Shown in pieces: positions 45,915 to 53,695 of a stretch of 64,000 nt of DNA. Under the pieces are notes generated by a model that saw only the letters and a program-made list of their open reading frames with translations, searched no databases and was not told the origin of the DNA. Every line of letters starts with the position of its first letter. Position 1 is the stretch's first letter. A program made the position numbers and the translations under genes. The stretch lies in the NCBI GenBank assembly GCA_002354655.1, contig DELY01000001.1, positions 156,648-220,647 of the forward strand, given 5' to 3'. The stretch comes from Pseudomonas sp. UBA2684. Lineage in GTDB: Bacteria > Pseudomonadota > Gammaproteobacteria > Pseudomonadales > Pseudomonadaceae.

Positions 45915-46616
45915 ATGCTTTTAGAGGCTGCGGATGACTCGGTCATCCATTACATCTTCGCGTTTTCAGATGGTCGTAGCTGGCGCCATAGCGTCGAGTT
46001 GGAGCCGCAGGCCGTGCCGGTCGATGCGGCGCAATTGCCGGCCTGGACCAAGCTGGAATTTCACCAATGTGAACATTGTCCGTTGCCGGCGCACAGCGCG
46101 ACGCATTGCCCTTTTGCCTTGGCATTGGTGGCCCCGGTCAAGCTGTTGGCACAGTCGCCGTCCTACGAGCAGGTCAAGGTCGAGGTGCGTTGGCGTGGTC
46201 GCGAGATTCGTCAAAGCACCACCTTGCAACGAGCGTTGGGCTCTTTGCTCGGCGCCTTGGGCGCCACCTCGGGTTGTCCGCATACGCGGCTGCTGAAAGC
46301 CATGGCCTGGTTCCATCAGCCGTTCAGCGGTACAGACGAGACGCTCTATCGCGTCTTCGGCACTTATTTGCTGGGGCAGTATCTGCGCCAGCAGCGCGGC
46401 CTGAGTGTGGATTGGTCGATGAGCGAGTTGCGCGAGGTCTACCGCAATTTGCGCTTGGTCAATCTGGGCATGACCAAGCGCCTGCGCGCGGCGGCCGTCG
46501 AAGACTCGGGGCCGAACGGCATGATCCTGCTCGACTTGCTGGCGGCTGACACGCTGTATTCGCTGGATCAGTACGAAGGCGAGCTGGACCGCTTTTTCGA
46601 AGAATTTTTTCGGTAG
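45915..46616 (+). CDS. Conserved protein of unknown function
   Basis: The 233-residue soluble protein is not recognised by me beyond a feeling of Pseudomonas-wide conservation. The N-terminal part (about residues 1-95) is beta-rich, with a Cys/His cluster (FHQCEHCPLPAHSATHCPFA) that could bind a metal. The second half is helical (SGCPHTRLLKAMAWFHQPF, LYRVFGTYLLGQYLRQQ, NLRLVNLGMTKRLRAAAVED). It is divergent from the histidine kinase operon, with 164 bases between. No function can be given. Confidence 0.8.
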   Translation: MLLEAADDSVIHYIFAFSDGRSWRHSVELEPQAVPVDAAQLPAWTKLEFHQCEHCPLPAHSATHCPFALALVAPVKLLAQSPSYEQVKVEVRWRGREIRQSTTLQRALGSLLGALGATSGCPHTRLLKAMAWFHQPFSGTDETLYRVFGTYLLGQYLRQQRGLSVDWSMSELREVYRNLRLVNLGMTKRLRAAAVEDSGPNGMILLDLLAADTLYSLDQYEGELDRFFEEFFR

Positions 46617-46625
46617 ATACAACGT

Positions 46626-46649
46626 TAGGGCGGGCTTCAGCCCACCCTA
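46626..46649. repeat. Short intergenic hairpin (GGGCGGGCTTCAGCCCACCC)
   Basis: TTAGGGCGGGCT and AGCCCACCCTAG pair around a TC loop with one mismatch. It lies directly after the 45915-46616 gene and before the convergent metal-dependent hydrolase gene, so it may act as a shared transcript end. The sequence is related to the other palindromes in this window. Confidence 0.5.
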
Positions 46650-46693
46650 GGCCATCGGGTTGGAGCAAACGCTCGGCCCTGGACCTGTTCCCT

Positions 46694-47524
46694 TCAGTTA
46701 CTGAAGCCGAGCCGCTGCCGCCAGCTCTGTTCCAAACTCTTGGTGTCGTGGTCGTTGGGGTGAAAGCCCGGGCGATAGTAGTCCAGGTACGGCAGCACCA
46801 GTTTGGTCAGAAAGCCATTGCGCGGGCTGAACAGCAACCCCAGGCCTTTTTTCCAACTGCGCCAGTTGAACAGTTGGCCGTCCTTGCGCAGCAGGTGCAC
46901 CTGGAACCAGCCGATCACACTGAAAAAGATCAGCGTGGCGATGGCCATCATCGCTACACGAGTGAAGTAGCCACCGCCGGTGGCCTGGTAGACATCGTAG
47001 GCCACCGCCTTGTGCTCGTTCTCTTCAATCGCGTGCCACATCCACAGCTGGTACAGCTTGGGATCGTTCATCTGGGTGGTCAGGTCTTCACGCTGTAGCA
47101 GCTGCTCGGCCATGGTCGCGGTGAAGTGCTCAAGGGCGCAGGTGGCGGCCAGGCGCTGCTTCTTGGTGGTGATCTTGGTCACCCACTCGAGCAGCACCTT
47201 GATGCGCAGCTCGAGGATTTCCAGATCGATATCGTGCTCGGCGGCGTAGTCGTTATAGGCCGCATGCTCCTTGGAGTGCATGGCCTCCTGGCCGATGAAG
47301 GCGCTGATGTCTTTTTTCAGTTGCGGGTCGGTGACGCGTTCGCGCACCGCCCGCACGCTGTCGACAAAGAACTTCTCGCCGTAGGGAAACAGCGACGACA
47401 GGTTGTTCATGAAGTGGCTCATGAACGGGTCGCCGGCAAACCAGAACTTCTGGCTTTCGGCGAAGCTGAAGTCCATGCGGCGCACTGGAAAGCTGGCGGT
47501 TGGGGTACTGGTTTTGGCTGTCAT
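46694..47524 (-). CDS. Predicted metal-dependent hydrolase (ferritin-like di-metal pattern)
   Basis: The 276-residue protein matches the pattern of the predicted metal-dependent hydrolase family (Metal_hydrol). Carboxylate/histidine motifs are spaced along helices, GQEAMHSKEHAAYND, CALEHFTATMAEQL and WMWHAIEENEHKAVAYDVY, which suggest a di-iron or di-metal centre. A hydrophobic stretch (FTRVAMMAIATLIFFSVIGWF, about residues 186-206) could anchor it to the membrane. GAGGAG precedes ATG 47524. Substrates of this family are not established. Confidence 0.85.
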   Translation of the reverse strand: MTAKTSTPTASFPVRRMDFSFAESQKFWFAGDPFMSHFMNNLSSLFPYGEKFFVDSVRAVRERVTDPQLKKDISAFIGQEAMHSKEHAAYNDYAAEHDIDLEILELRIKVLLEWVTKITTKKQRLAATCALEHFTATMAEQLLQREDLTTQMNDPKLYQLWMWHAIEENEHKAVAYDVYQATGGGYFTRVAMMAIATLIFFSVIGWFQVHLLRKDGQLFNWRSWKKGLGLLFSPRNGFLTKLVLPYLDYYRPGFHPNDHDTKSLEQSWRQRLGFSN

Positions 47525-47874
47525 AAGGGCGACTCCTCGGCGTATTGGTCGTGTTTGCGACCGCTCTTGTTATGGGGCTTGGGTCGACAGGCTGGGCTGT
47601 CTCGGGCCGTGATTTATCTTTAGCCGAGGGCGTTTTAGGCGCGAGGTCATTCCTGGCCAGGGCGGCCGGATTTGCGCCAACTTATGGATAGTTGTCGGAC
47701 AGTTCGCCAGGCCCTGGTCCGTGAAAGGCGCGAGCTATCGGCATGCCAAGAGGTTATTGCAGATACCGACCCTGCCGCGCCAGGGTGGCGCGATGCAGGG
47801 CTCGTCGTTATCGATGCTTAAGGCTATGTCTGAAACGCGCAGCCGGCTAGGCGATGCCTGGAGCACGGCAATGC

Positions 47875-48038
47875 GTAGGGTGGGTTAGGCGCATGACCAC
47901 GGACTATCGGCGGCTGCATAGTCCGTGGCGCCGTAACCCACCAAAGGGGGTAGGCCGATTAGCGTGTGGTGGGTTACGTGGCGCAGCCAGTGCGCAGTCG
48001 CTTTGCCTGCATGCTTCAGCGCCACTAACCCACCCTAC
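47875..48038. repeat. Double palindromic repeat in the 47525-48082 gene-free region
   Basis: Two units lie side by side. Unit 1 has GTAGGGTGGGTTA (47875-47887) and TAACCCACC (47934-47942) enclosing an 11-bp perfect stem (CCACGGACTAT / ATAGTCCGTGG). Unit 2 has GGTGGGTTA (47968-47976) and TAACCCACCCTAC (48026-48038). I see no gene in the 558 bases of this gap; the part before the repeat carries no other recognisable element. Confidence 0.75.
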
Positions 48039-48082
48039 AGAGTCTGCGCACAACAGTTATTAAGGCCTGGCAGCCTTTTGCT

Positions 48083-48898
48083 TCAGCGTTGCTGGCGCAG
48101 CTCGGCGACTTCGGCACGCAGGGCGCGCAGTTCATCGAGCAGCAATTGCTCGGTGGGCGAGGGCGGGGCCAGTTTGGCTTCCTGCTCATGGGTGGTCTGC
48201 ATGGCATTGACCACCACGGCGATAAACAGGTTGAGCATCATAAAGGTGGCAATCAGGATAAACGGCAGGAAATACATCCACGCCAGCGGGAAGGTCTCCA
48301 TGACCGGGCGCACGATGCCCATCGACCAGCTTTCCAAGGTCATCACCTGGAACAGGGTGTAGAGGCTGGCGCCGAGGCTGCCGAACCACTCGGGAAACGC
48401 CGCGCCGAACAGCTGCGTGGCCATCACCGCCGCCACGTAGAACACCAGGCCGAGCAGCATGGCGATGCTGCCCATGCCCGGCAGCGAGGACAGTAGCGCC
48501 TCGACCACCCGGCGCATGTTCGGGTTGATCGAGATCAGCCGCAGCACGCGCAACACGCGCAGCGCACGCAGCACGGCGAACGGTCCACTGGACGGCACCA
48601 GAGCCACACCCACCACCAGGCAGTCGAAGACCGCCCAGGGATCGCGCAGCAGGCCCAGGCCGCGAGCGGTAAAGCGCAGCGCCAGTTCCAGGATAAACAC
48701 CGCGAGAATCAGCTGATCCAGCATCAGCAGCAGCTCACCCCAGTCGGCCATCAGGCCGGGGTAGGTCTGGATGCCGAGAATCGCGGCGTTGAGCACGATC
48801 AGGCTGGTCACCAGGCGGGTGATGGCTGTGCTTTCCATCAGCGCGCCGAGGCGCAGACGCCAGTGGCTGGACGTCGGGTTCATGGGTATTTCATTCAT
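48083..48898 (-). CDS. Bacterial voltage-gated sodium channel (BacNav type)
   Basis: The 271-residue protein has the six-helix plan of a single-domain ion channel. An S4 voltage sensor has arginines every third residue (LRALRVLRVLRLI), and a pore loop carries the selectivity filter TLESWSMG (Glu189), the sequence of known sodium-selective bacterial channels. S6 is FLPFILIATFMMLNLFIAVVV. The C-terminal tail ends in a heptad coiled coil (TEQLLLDELRALRAEVAELRQ), as in tetrameric BacNav proteins. It is followed by nothing on the same strand for over 1 kb, and apt lies just upstream. The physiological role in Pseudomonas is not established. Confidence 0.92.
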   Translation of the reverse strand: MNEIPMNPTSSHWRLRLGALMESTAITRLVTSLIVLNAAILGIQTYPGLMADWGELLLMLDQLILAVFILELALRFTARGLGLLRDPWAVFDCLVVGVALVPSSGPFAVLRALRVLRVLRLISINPNMRRVVEALLSSLPGMGSIAMLLGLVFYVAAVMATQLFGAAFPEWFGSLGASLYTLFQVMTLESWSMGIVRPVMETFPLAWMYFLPFILIATFMMLNLFIAVVVNAMQTTHEQEAKLAPPSPTEQLLLDELRALRAEVAELRQQR

Positions 48899-48996
48899 GG
48901 CGTATGGGGTACTTGTGTAAGCGGTGGCGCGAGAGCGTTCGCGAGGGCCAGCCTGACCCCGACATGCAGCGCTGTCGTCAGGGCCTGCGGGCAGAT

Positions 48997-49545
48997 TTAT
49001 TGATCGTTGAGGGCGAAACTGGTCAGGGCGAAGGTGGCGATACCGCTGTCTTGCAGCTTTTGCGAACCGCCGAGTTCTGGCAGGTCAATGATCGCAGCAG
49101 CCTCGAAGACGCTCGCGCCCATGCGCCGCACCAGTTGCGCGGCCGCCAGCAGGGTGCCGCCGGTGGCGATCAGGTCATCGAAAATCAGCACCTTGTCGCC
49201 TTCGCAGAGGCTGTCGGCGTGCACTTCCAGTTTGGCTTCGCCGTACTCGGTCTGATAGCTCTCGCTGAGCACGTCGGCGGGCAGCTTGCCTTGTTTGCGG
49301 AACAGGATCAGCGGCTTGTTCAGTTCATAGGCGATGATCGAGCCGATCAGGAAGCCGCGTGCGTCCATGGCGCCGATATGGCTGAAATCGGCTTCGACGT
49401 AACGCTGGATAAAGCTGTCGGCGACCATGCGCAGGGCGCGTGGCGACTGAAACAGCGGGGTGATGTCGCGAAAGATCACCCCCGGCTTGGGAAAATCCAC
49501 CACCGGGCGGATCAAGGTTTTGATGCTGAATTCGTCGAAGATCAT
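48997..49545 (-). CDS. apt: Adenine phosphoribosyltransferase
   Basis: Apt salvages adenine with PRPP to give AMP. The 182-residue protein has the family N terminus ([20 protein letters not shown]), the [19 protein letters not shown] segment and the PRPP-binding motif [18 protein letters not shown]. Length is normal. It lies between the sodium channel gene and anr on the same strand, 28 bases after the anr stop, as in P. aeruginosa. AGGA precedes the ATG. Confidence 0.96.
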   Translation of the reverse strand: MIFDEFSIKTLIRPVVDFPKPGVIFRDITPLFQSPRALRMVADSFIQRYVEADFSHIGAMDARGFLIGSIIAYELNKPLILFRKQGKLPADVLSESYQTEYGEAKLEVHADSLCEGDKVLIFDDLIATGGTLLAAAQLVRRMGASVFEAAAIIDLPELGGSQKLQDSGIATFALTSFALNDQ

Positions 49546-49573
49546 CGGCTAGGTCCTGCGCTGGGCGGATCGA

Positions 49574-50308
49574 TCAGCCGTCGAGGTTGCCGCCGGCCAG
49601 GGCACACAGCTCGATCGGGTCGAGGATATGCACTTCCTTGCCTTCGGCTGCGAGCAGCTTGTTCTGTTGGAAGCGGGTAAATACCCGCGATACGGTCTCC
49701 ACTGCAAGGCCCAAATAGTTACCAATTTCGTTGCGCGACATGGCCAGGCGGAACTGATTGGCCGAGAAGCCACGGGCGCGGAAGCGCGCCGAGAGGTTGA
49801 CCAAGAAGGTGGCGATGCGTTCGTCAGCGGTTTTCTTCGAGAGCAGCAGCATCATCTGCTGATCGTCGCGGATCTCCCGACTCATGATGCGCATCAGCTG
49901 GCGGCGCAGCTGCGGCAGTTGCACCGACAGCTCGTCGAGGCGCTCGAAGGGGATTTCGCACACCGAGGTGGTTTCCAGGGCCATGGCCGACACCGGGTAG
50001 CTCTCGCTGTCCATGCCGGAGAGGCCGACCAGTTCGCTGGGCAGGTGGAAACCGGTGATCTGCTCTTCGCCGGCATCGCTGATGCTGAAGGTTTTCAAGG
50101 CCCCGGAGCGCACGGCGAAAACCGAATTGAAGTGATCGCCCTGGCGAAACAGAAACTCGCCCTTTTTCAATGGGCGCCCGCGTTTGACGATCTCGTCCAG
50201 CGCGTCCATGTCTTCCAGGTTCAACGACAGCGGCAGGCACAGACTGGCCAGGCTGCAGTCTTTGCAATGGGCTTGATGGGGCGCACGCAGCTTGATGCTT
50301 TCGGACAT
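49574..50308 (-). CDS. anr: Oxygen-sensing regulator Anr (FNR family)
   Basis: Anr is the Pseudomonas FNR homologue that activates anaerobic and micro-aerobic genes when its oxygen-labile [4Fe-4S] cluster is intact. The 244-residue product has the N-terminal cluster cysteines Cys15, Cys18 and Cys24 ([11 protein letters not shown]) and the fourth in [11 protein letters not shown]. It also has the cyclic-nucleotide-like beta roll ([22 protein letters not shown]), a long dimer helix and the recognition helix [14 protein letters not shown] with the FNR-type E-x-x-S-R. ATG 50308 gives the family length. Neighbouring hemN and the cbb3 genes belong to the classical Anr regulon. Confidence 0.96.
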   Translation of the reverse strand: MSESIKLRAPHQAHCKDCSLASLCLPLSLNLEDMDALDEIVKRGRPLKKGEFLFRQGDHFNSVFAVRSGALKTFSISDAGEEQITGFHLPSELVGLSGMDSESYPVSAMALETTSVCEIPFERLDELSVQLPQLRRQLMRIMSREIRDDQQMMLLLSKKTADERIATFLVNLSARFRARGFSANQFRLAMSRNEIGNYLGLAVETVSRVFTRFQQNKLLAAEGKEVHILDPIELCALAGGNLDG

Positions 50309-50457
50309 CGACCTTGATTCCTGGGTTAAACACACAATAGTCGTAAGGGTACAGTAGCCTAGGCAGGCTCAGCCAGTCGACGAACGCCTGACTCATCGCT
50401 CAAGTTCGCTTTTTTATCGCCGATCAAGTGGCATCGGTAGACCTTCGGAACACACTC

Positions 50458-50910
50458 ATGCGGCTCGACTCCAACGCGTTGACCCACAACCTGAGCTTGG
50501 CGGTACAGCGGCAAAAAGCCGCGGCGCAAGGCGAGACCGCCGACCCGCAAACCCTGCGTGAAGGGTTGCGCGTCACCCTTTCGGAGTTGGGGCAGGCGCG
50601 CTCGGCCAGTGCGCAGAAGCACAGTGACATCGACGACAGCGAGCTGCCGCAGACCATCAAACAGATTCTCAAGATGATCCGTGAGCTGAAAGCGCAAATC
50701 GCTGCCAAGCAAGCCGAACTGAAGGCGCTGCTGGCCGATAGCAGCCTCGATGCGCAAGCGCGGCGTGTGCAGGCCGAAGCCATTCAGGGCGAACTGTCCT
50801 CGCTCAACGGCGCCCTGGCCAGTGCCAACGCCAATCTGATTCAAATCATGCGCGAGCAGGGCCTCAGCAGTGAACAGATGCAGCTTGTCGCCACGTTGGC
50901 GATGAAATAG
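50458..50910 (+). CDS. Coiled-coil protein of unknown function between anr and hemN
   Basis: The 150-residue protein is highly charged and alpha-helical: IKQILKMIRELKAQIAAKQAELKALLADSS and EAIQGELSSLNGALASANANL suggest coiled coil. There is no signal peptide or membrane helix. ATG 50458 is preferred to the in-frame GTG 50428, although neither has a strong ribosome-binding site. A gene of this type lies at the same place in P. aeruginosa, as I recall. It is divergent from anr, so the roughly 150 bases between hold both promoters. The function is unknown. Confidence 0.8.
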   Translation: MRLDSNALTHNLSLAVQRQKAAAQGETADPQTLREGLRVTLSELGQARSASAQKHSDIDDSELPQTIKQILKMIRELKAQIAAKQAELKALLADSSLDAQARRVQAEAIQGELSSLNGALASANANLIQIMREQGLSSEQMQLVATLAMK

Positions 50911-51012
50911 CGCGCCGCTCGTTGGCTAGCGCTACTAACCCAGACGAGGTCGCTGCGTCACGCCAATTCGGGAAGAGCCTTTATTCAGAGGCAGCAATCT
51001 ATTTGCACTTGC

Positions 51013-52395
51013 CTAGATCACCCGTGAGAAGCGCTGCTGGTTCTGTGCGCACAGGTAATGGTCGAACAGCATGCACAGCGAGCGCACCAGCAGGCGTCCG
51101 GCTGGCAGCACCGCGATGGACTGGGCATCGAGCCTGATCAGGCCGTCTTTGGCCATTTGCTGTAATTGCGGCCAGATTGCGGCGAAATAGTCGCGAAAAA
51201 CCATATCGAAGCTCTGCTCGATGCTGGCGAAATCCAGTGCGAAGTGGCAGATCAACTGTTGGATCACCGCGCGCCGCAGGCGGTCGTCGGCCGTGCAGTG
51301 CAGGCCACGCTGGGTCGCCAGTTGGCCGCTACTCAGGTGTTGTTGGTAGTTGCTCAGGTCGCTGCTGTTCTGGCAGTAGAGGTCGCCGATCTGGCTGATC
51401 GCCGATACCCCCAGCCCAATCAGGTCGCAATGACCATGCGTGGTGTAACCCTGGAAGTTGCGTTGCAGGCTGCCGTCTTCCTGGGCGCTGGCCAGTTCGT
51501 CGTCGGGCAGGGCGAAGTGGTCCATGCCGATATAGCGGTAACCGGCGGCGCTCAGTTGCTCGATGCTGGCCTGCAGCATGGCCAGTTTGTGTGTCGGGCT
51601 TGGCAGCTCGCGGCTGTCGATGCGCCGCTGTGGCATAAAGCGCTCGGGCAAGTGGGCGTAATTGAACAGCGACAGACGATCCGGCTGGAGGGCGATCACC
51701 TCATCGACCGTACGGGCGAAGCGCTCCGGGGTCTGCTGGGGCAGGCCGTAGATCAGGTCGATATTCACCGAACGAAACTGCAAGGTGCGCGCGGCCTCGA
51801 CGATGGCGCGGGTTTCTTCCAGGCTCTGCAGGCGATTCACCGCGCGTTGCACGGCCGGGTCGAGGTCCTGCACGCCGAGGCTGACGCGGTTGAAGCCCAG
51901 CTCGCGGAGTAGGCCCATGGTCGACCAGTCGGCCTCGCGTGGGTCGATTTCGATGCTGTAGTCGCCGGAGTCGTCATCCAGCAGGTTGAACTGCTGGCGC
52001 AGTTGGCGCATCAAACGCCGCAGTTCGTCATGGCTGAGAAAGGTCGGCGTGCCGCCGCCCAGGTGCAGTTGTTCGACTGGCTGCTGGCGGTCGAGATGGC
52101 GGCTGATGATCGCCATCTCGTGTTCCAGCTCCAGCAAATAGGGCTGCGCGCGACCGCGGTCCTTGGTGATTACTTTGTTGCAGGCGCAGTAGTAGCAAAT
52201 GTTGGCGCAGAACGGCAGGTGCACATACAGCGATAACGGGCGCAGGGCTTTGCGGCTGTTACGCAGTGCGTGCAGCAGGTCGAACGGGCCGATGCCGCCA
52301 TGCAACTGCATGGCGGTCGGGTAGGAGGTGTAGCGTGGCCCGGCCTGGTCGTAGCGGTGGATCAGGTCGGCGTTCCACTGGATGGCGTCGAGCAT
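51013..52395 (-). CDS. hemN: Oxygen-independent coproporphyrinogen III oxidase
   Basis: HemN is a radical SAM enzyme that makes protoporphyrinogen IX without oxygen. The 460-residue protein has the CX3CX2C cluster motif PFCANICYYCACNKVI and the substrate-region YTSYPTAMQLH. It also has LHLGGGTPTFLSHDELRRL, IEIDPREADWSTMGLLRELG and GLPQQTPERFARTVDEV. ATG 52395 gives the usual length and N terminus; the open frame extends further upstream without similarity. It is likely Anr-controlled (candidate box at 52459-52472). It supplies haem when oxygen is low, alongside the cbb3 oxidase. Confidence 0.96.
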   Translation of the reverse strand: MLDAIQWNADLIHRYDQAGPRYTSYPTAMQLHGGIGPFDLLHALRNSRKALRPLSLYVHLPFCANICYYCACNKVITKDRGRAQPYLLELEHEMAIISRHLDRQQPVEQLHLGGGTPTFLSHDELRRLMRQLRQQFNLLDDDSGDYSIEIDPREADWSTMGLLRELGFNRVSLGVQDLDPAVQRAVNRLQSLEETRAIVEAARTLQFRSVNIDLIYGLPQQTPERFARTVDEVIALQPDRLSLFNYAHLPERFMPQRRIDSRELPSPTHKLAMLQASIEQLSAAGYRYIGMDHFALPDDELASAQEDGSLQRNFQGYTTHGHCDLIGLGVSAISQIGDLYCQNSSDLSNYQQHLSSGQLATQRGLHCTADDRLRRAVIQQLICHFALDFASIEQSFDMVFRDYFAAIWPQLQQMAKDGLIRLDAQSIAVLPAGRLLVRSLCMLFDHYLCAQNQQRFSRVI

Positions 52396-52458
52396 CGGGC
52401 GATTTTCGCTTCGGCAGTCAATGTGCCAAAAGTCTAACGGTCGCCAGGCCCTGGCTTG

Positions 52459-52472
52459 TTGATCTGAGTCAT
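52459..52472. promoter_or_regulatory. Candidate Anr/FNR box upstream of hemN
   Basis: TTGATCTGAGTCAT matches the Anr consensus TTGAT-N4-ATCAA with one perfect half (TTGAT on the plus strand, ATCAA in the hemN direction) and a poor second half. It lies about 65 bases before the hemN start, a suitable distance for activation. The half-degenerate match makes this tentative. Confidence 0.4.
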
Positions 52473-52533
52473 GGCGGCGCAGTGCTCGCTTTAGCGCTCG
52501 TGGCCGGTTTGTTGTCGATGAAGGCCGCGAACC

Positions 52534-52604
52534 GTAGGGCGGGTTAGCGGCGCCAAGCACTGGGCGCTCTGTTACCGCCATGGTGGCGCGTCGCGTAACC
52601 CGCC
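52534..52604. repeat. Intergenic palindromic repeat upstream of hemN
   Basis: GTAGGGCGGGTTA (52534-52546) faces TAACCCGCC (52596-52604), with GCGGCGCCAAGC / GGTGGCGCG pairing inside. It is the same family as at 7075-7146 and 47875-48038. Beyond it, 52605-52674 shows a further TGGGTGGGTTA half copy just after the 52675-53358 gene. Confidence 0.6.
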
Positions 52605-52674
52605 GATTCTTGCGTGGCGCCGATGGTGGCTTACGGCGCAACTGAGCCTGCGCAATGCTCAGCAGCTGGGTGGG

Positions 52675-53358
52675 TTAATGGCCCATCAGCCAATGCTGGT
52701 GCGGGCCGGGCAGGGTCCACAGGCCGAAGAGCATCACCAGCACGCCGCCCGTCATGCGCACGCCCCGTTTGCGCAGCACGGCGCTCAGGCGTTCGGCGGC
52801 CAGTCCGGTGGCCAATAGCACTGGCAGGGTGCCGAGGCCGAAGGCCAGCATCAACGCGGCGCTATCGAGTGCATCGCCCTGGCTCGCCGCCCACAGCAGA
52901 CTGCTGTAGACCAGCCCGCATGGCAGCCAGCCCCACAGCGCGCCGAGGATCAGCGCGCGCGGCAGGCTGGTGACCGGCATAAAGCGCCGGGTCAGCGGCT
53001 GAATGTAGCGCCACAAACCGCGGCCCAGGGCTTCGATGCGGGTCAGGCCGCTCCACCAGCCGGCCAGATACAGGCCCATGGCGATCAGCAGCAGTGCGGC
53101 AATAATCCGCATGCCCATGGCCGCCGGGCTGCTGGCCACGGCCCAGCCGGCCAGGCCGAGCAGTAAGCCGGCAAGGGCATAGCTGAGAATCCGTCCGATG
53201 TTGTAGCTGAGCAACAACTGAAAGCGCTGTGCCCGCTGCTCCGCCGGGATGGCCAGGGTCAAGGCGCCCATCAGGCCGCCGCACATGCCCAGGCAATGGC
53301 CGCCACCGAGCAGGCCGAGGATCAGTGCCGACAGCAGCAATGGGGCGAGTTCAATCAC
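52675..53358 (-). CDS. Sulfite exporter TauE/SafE-type membrane protein
   Basis: The 227-residue protein has about six membrane helices and the motif LGGGHCLGMCGGLMGALTLA, with two cysteines, typical of this family when found next to cco genes. It also has LGALWGWLPCGLVYSSLLWA and GLGTLPVLLATGLAAERL. A GTG at 53358 overlapping the ccoS stop by eight bases (GTGATTGA) is the likely start, with AGGA 8 bases before. In Pseudomonas this gene always seems to follow ccoS, so a role in copper or thiol supply for cbb3 oxidase assembly is possible. That is inference; transport of sulfite is not shown. Confidence 0.85.
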   Translation of the reverse strand: MIELAPLLLSALILGLLGGGHCLGMCGGLMGALTLAIPAEQRAQRFQLLLSYNIGRILSYALAGLLLGLAGWAVASSPAAMGMRIIAALLLIAMGLYLAGWWSGLTRIEALGRGLWRYIQPLTRRFMPVTSLPRALILGALWGWLPCGLVYSSLLWAASQGDALDSAALMLAFGLGTLPVLLATGLAAERLSAVLRKRGVRMTGGVLVMLFGLWTLPGPHQHWLMGH

Positions 53359-53569
53359 GAGGCGCTTCCTGCTTGTCTGGCGCTTGTTCGGTCTTCTGCG
53401 CCTGGCTGACACCGGCCTTGTGCATCGGATCTTCGTCGTCGAACAGGATGCTGTGCGCCGGGCCGTCGAGGTCGTCGTACTGGCCGCTGTCGACCGCCCA
53501 GAAGAACAGCCAGATGGCGAAGGCGACCAGCACCAGGGCGACGGGGATCAGGATATACAGCGCGGGCAT
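53351..53569 (-). CDS. ccoS: cbb3 oxidase maturation protein CcoS
   Basis: This 72-residue protein has one N-terminal membrane helix (ALYILIPVALVLVAFAIWLFFW), followed by the conserved AVDSGQYDDLDGPAHSILFDDE, the hallmark of CcoS/FixS. CcoS is needed to insert redox cofactors (haem b/copper) into CcoN. ATG 53569 has AGACCT upstream; a longer frame to 53626 lacks family similarity. It lies downstream of ccoI in the ccoGHIS order. Confidence 0.94.
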   Translation of the reverse strand: MPALYILIPVALVLVAFAIWLFFWAVDSGQYDDLDGPAHSILFDDEDPMHKAGVSQAQKTEQAPDKQEAPRD

Positions 53570-53588
53570 GAGGTCTCCGGACAACGGT

Positions 53589-53695
53589 GTAGGTTGGGCT
53601 GAGGAGCTTGCGACAACGCCCAACATTTCGATAGATCGGCCTACGCGGTGGCGATCTGTGCGCCGCCGGGCTTCGCTGAACTCAGCCCAATCTAC
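53589..53695. repeat. Inverted repeat between ccoI and ccoS
   Basis: GTAGGTTGGGCTGAG (53589-53603) and CTCAGCCCAATCTAC (53681-53695) are 15-base inverted copies with one mismatch and fill the gap between the two genes, overlapping the very end of ccoI. It is of the same general type as the other intergenic palindromes and may attenuate ccoS expression. Confidence 0.65.

Noticed and set aside
50414-50427. Anr box between anr and the coiled-coil gene (TTATC-N4-ATCAA)
   Set aside because: One half site is perfect but the other matches only two of five positions; not enough to call a site.
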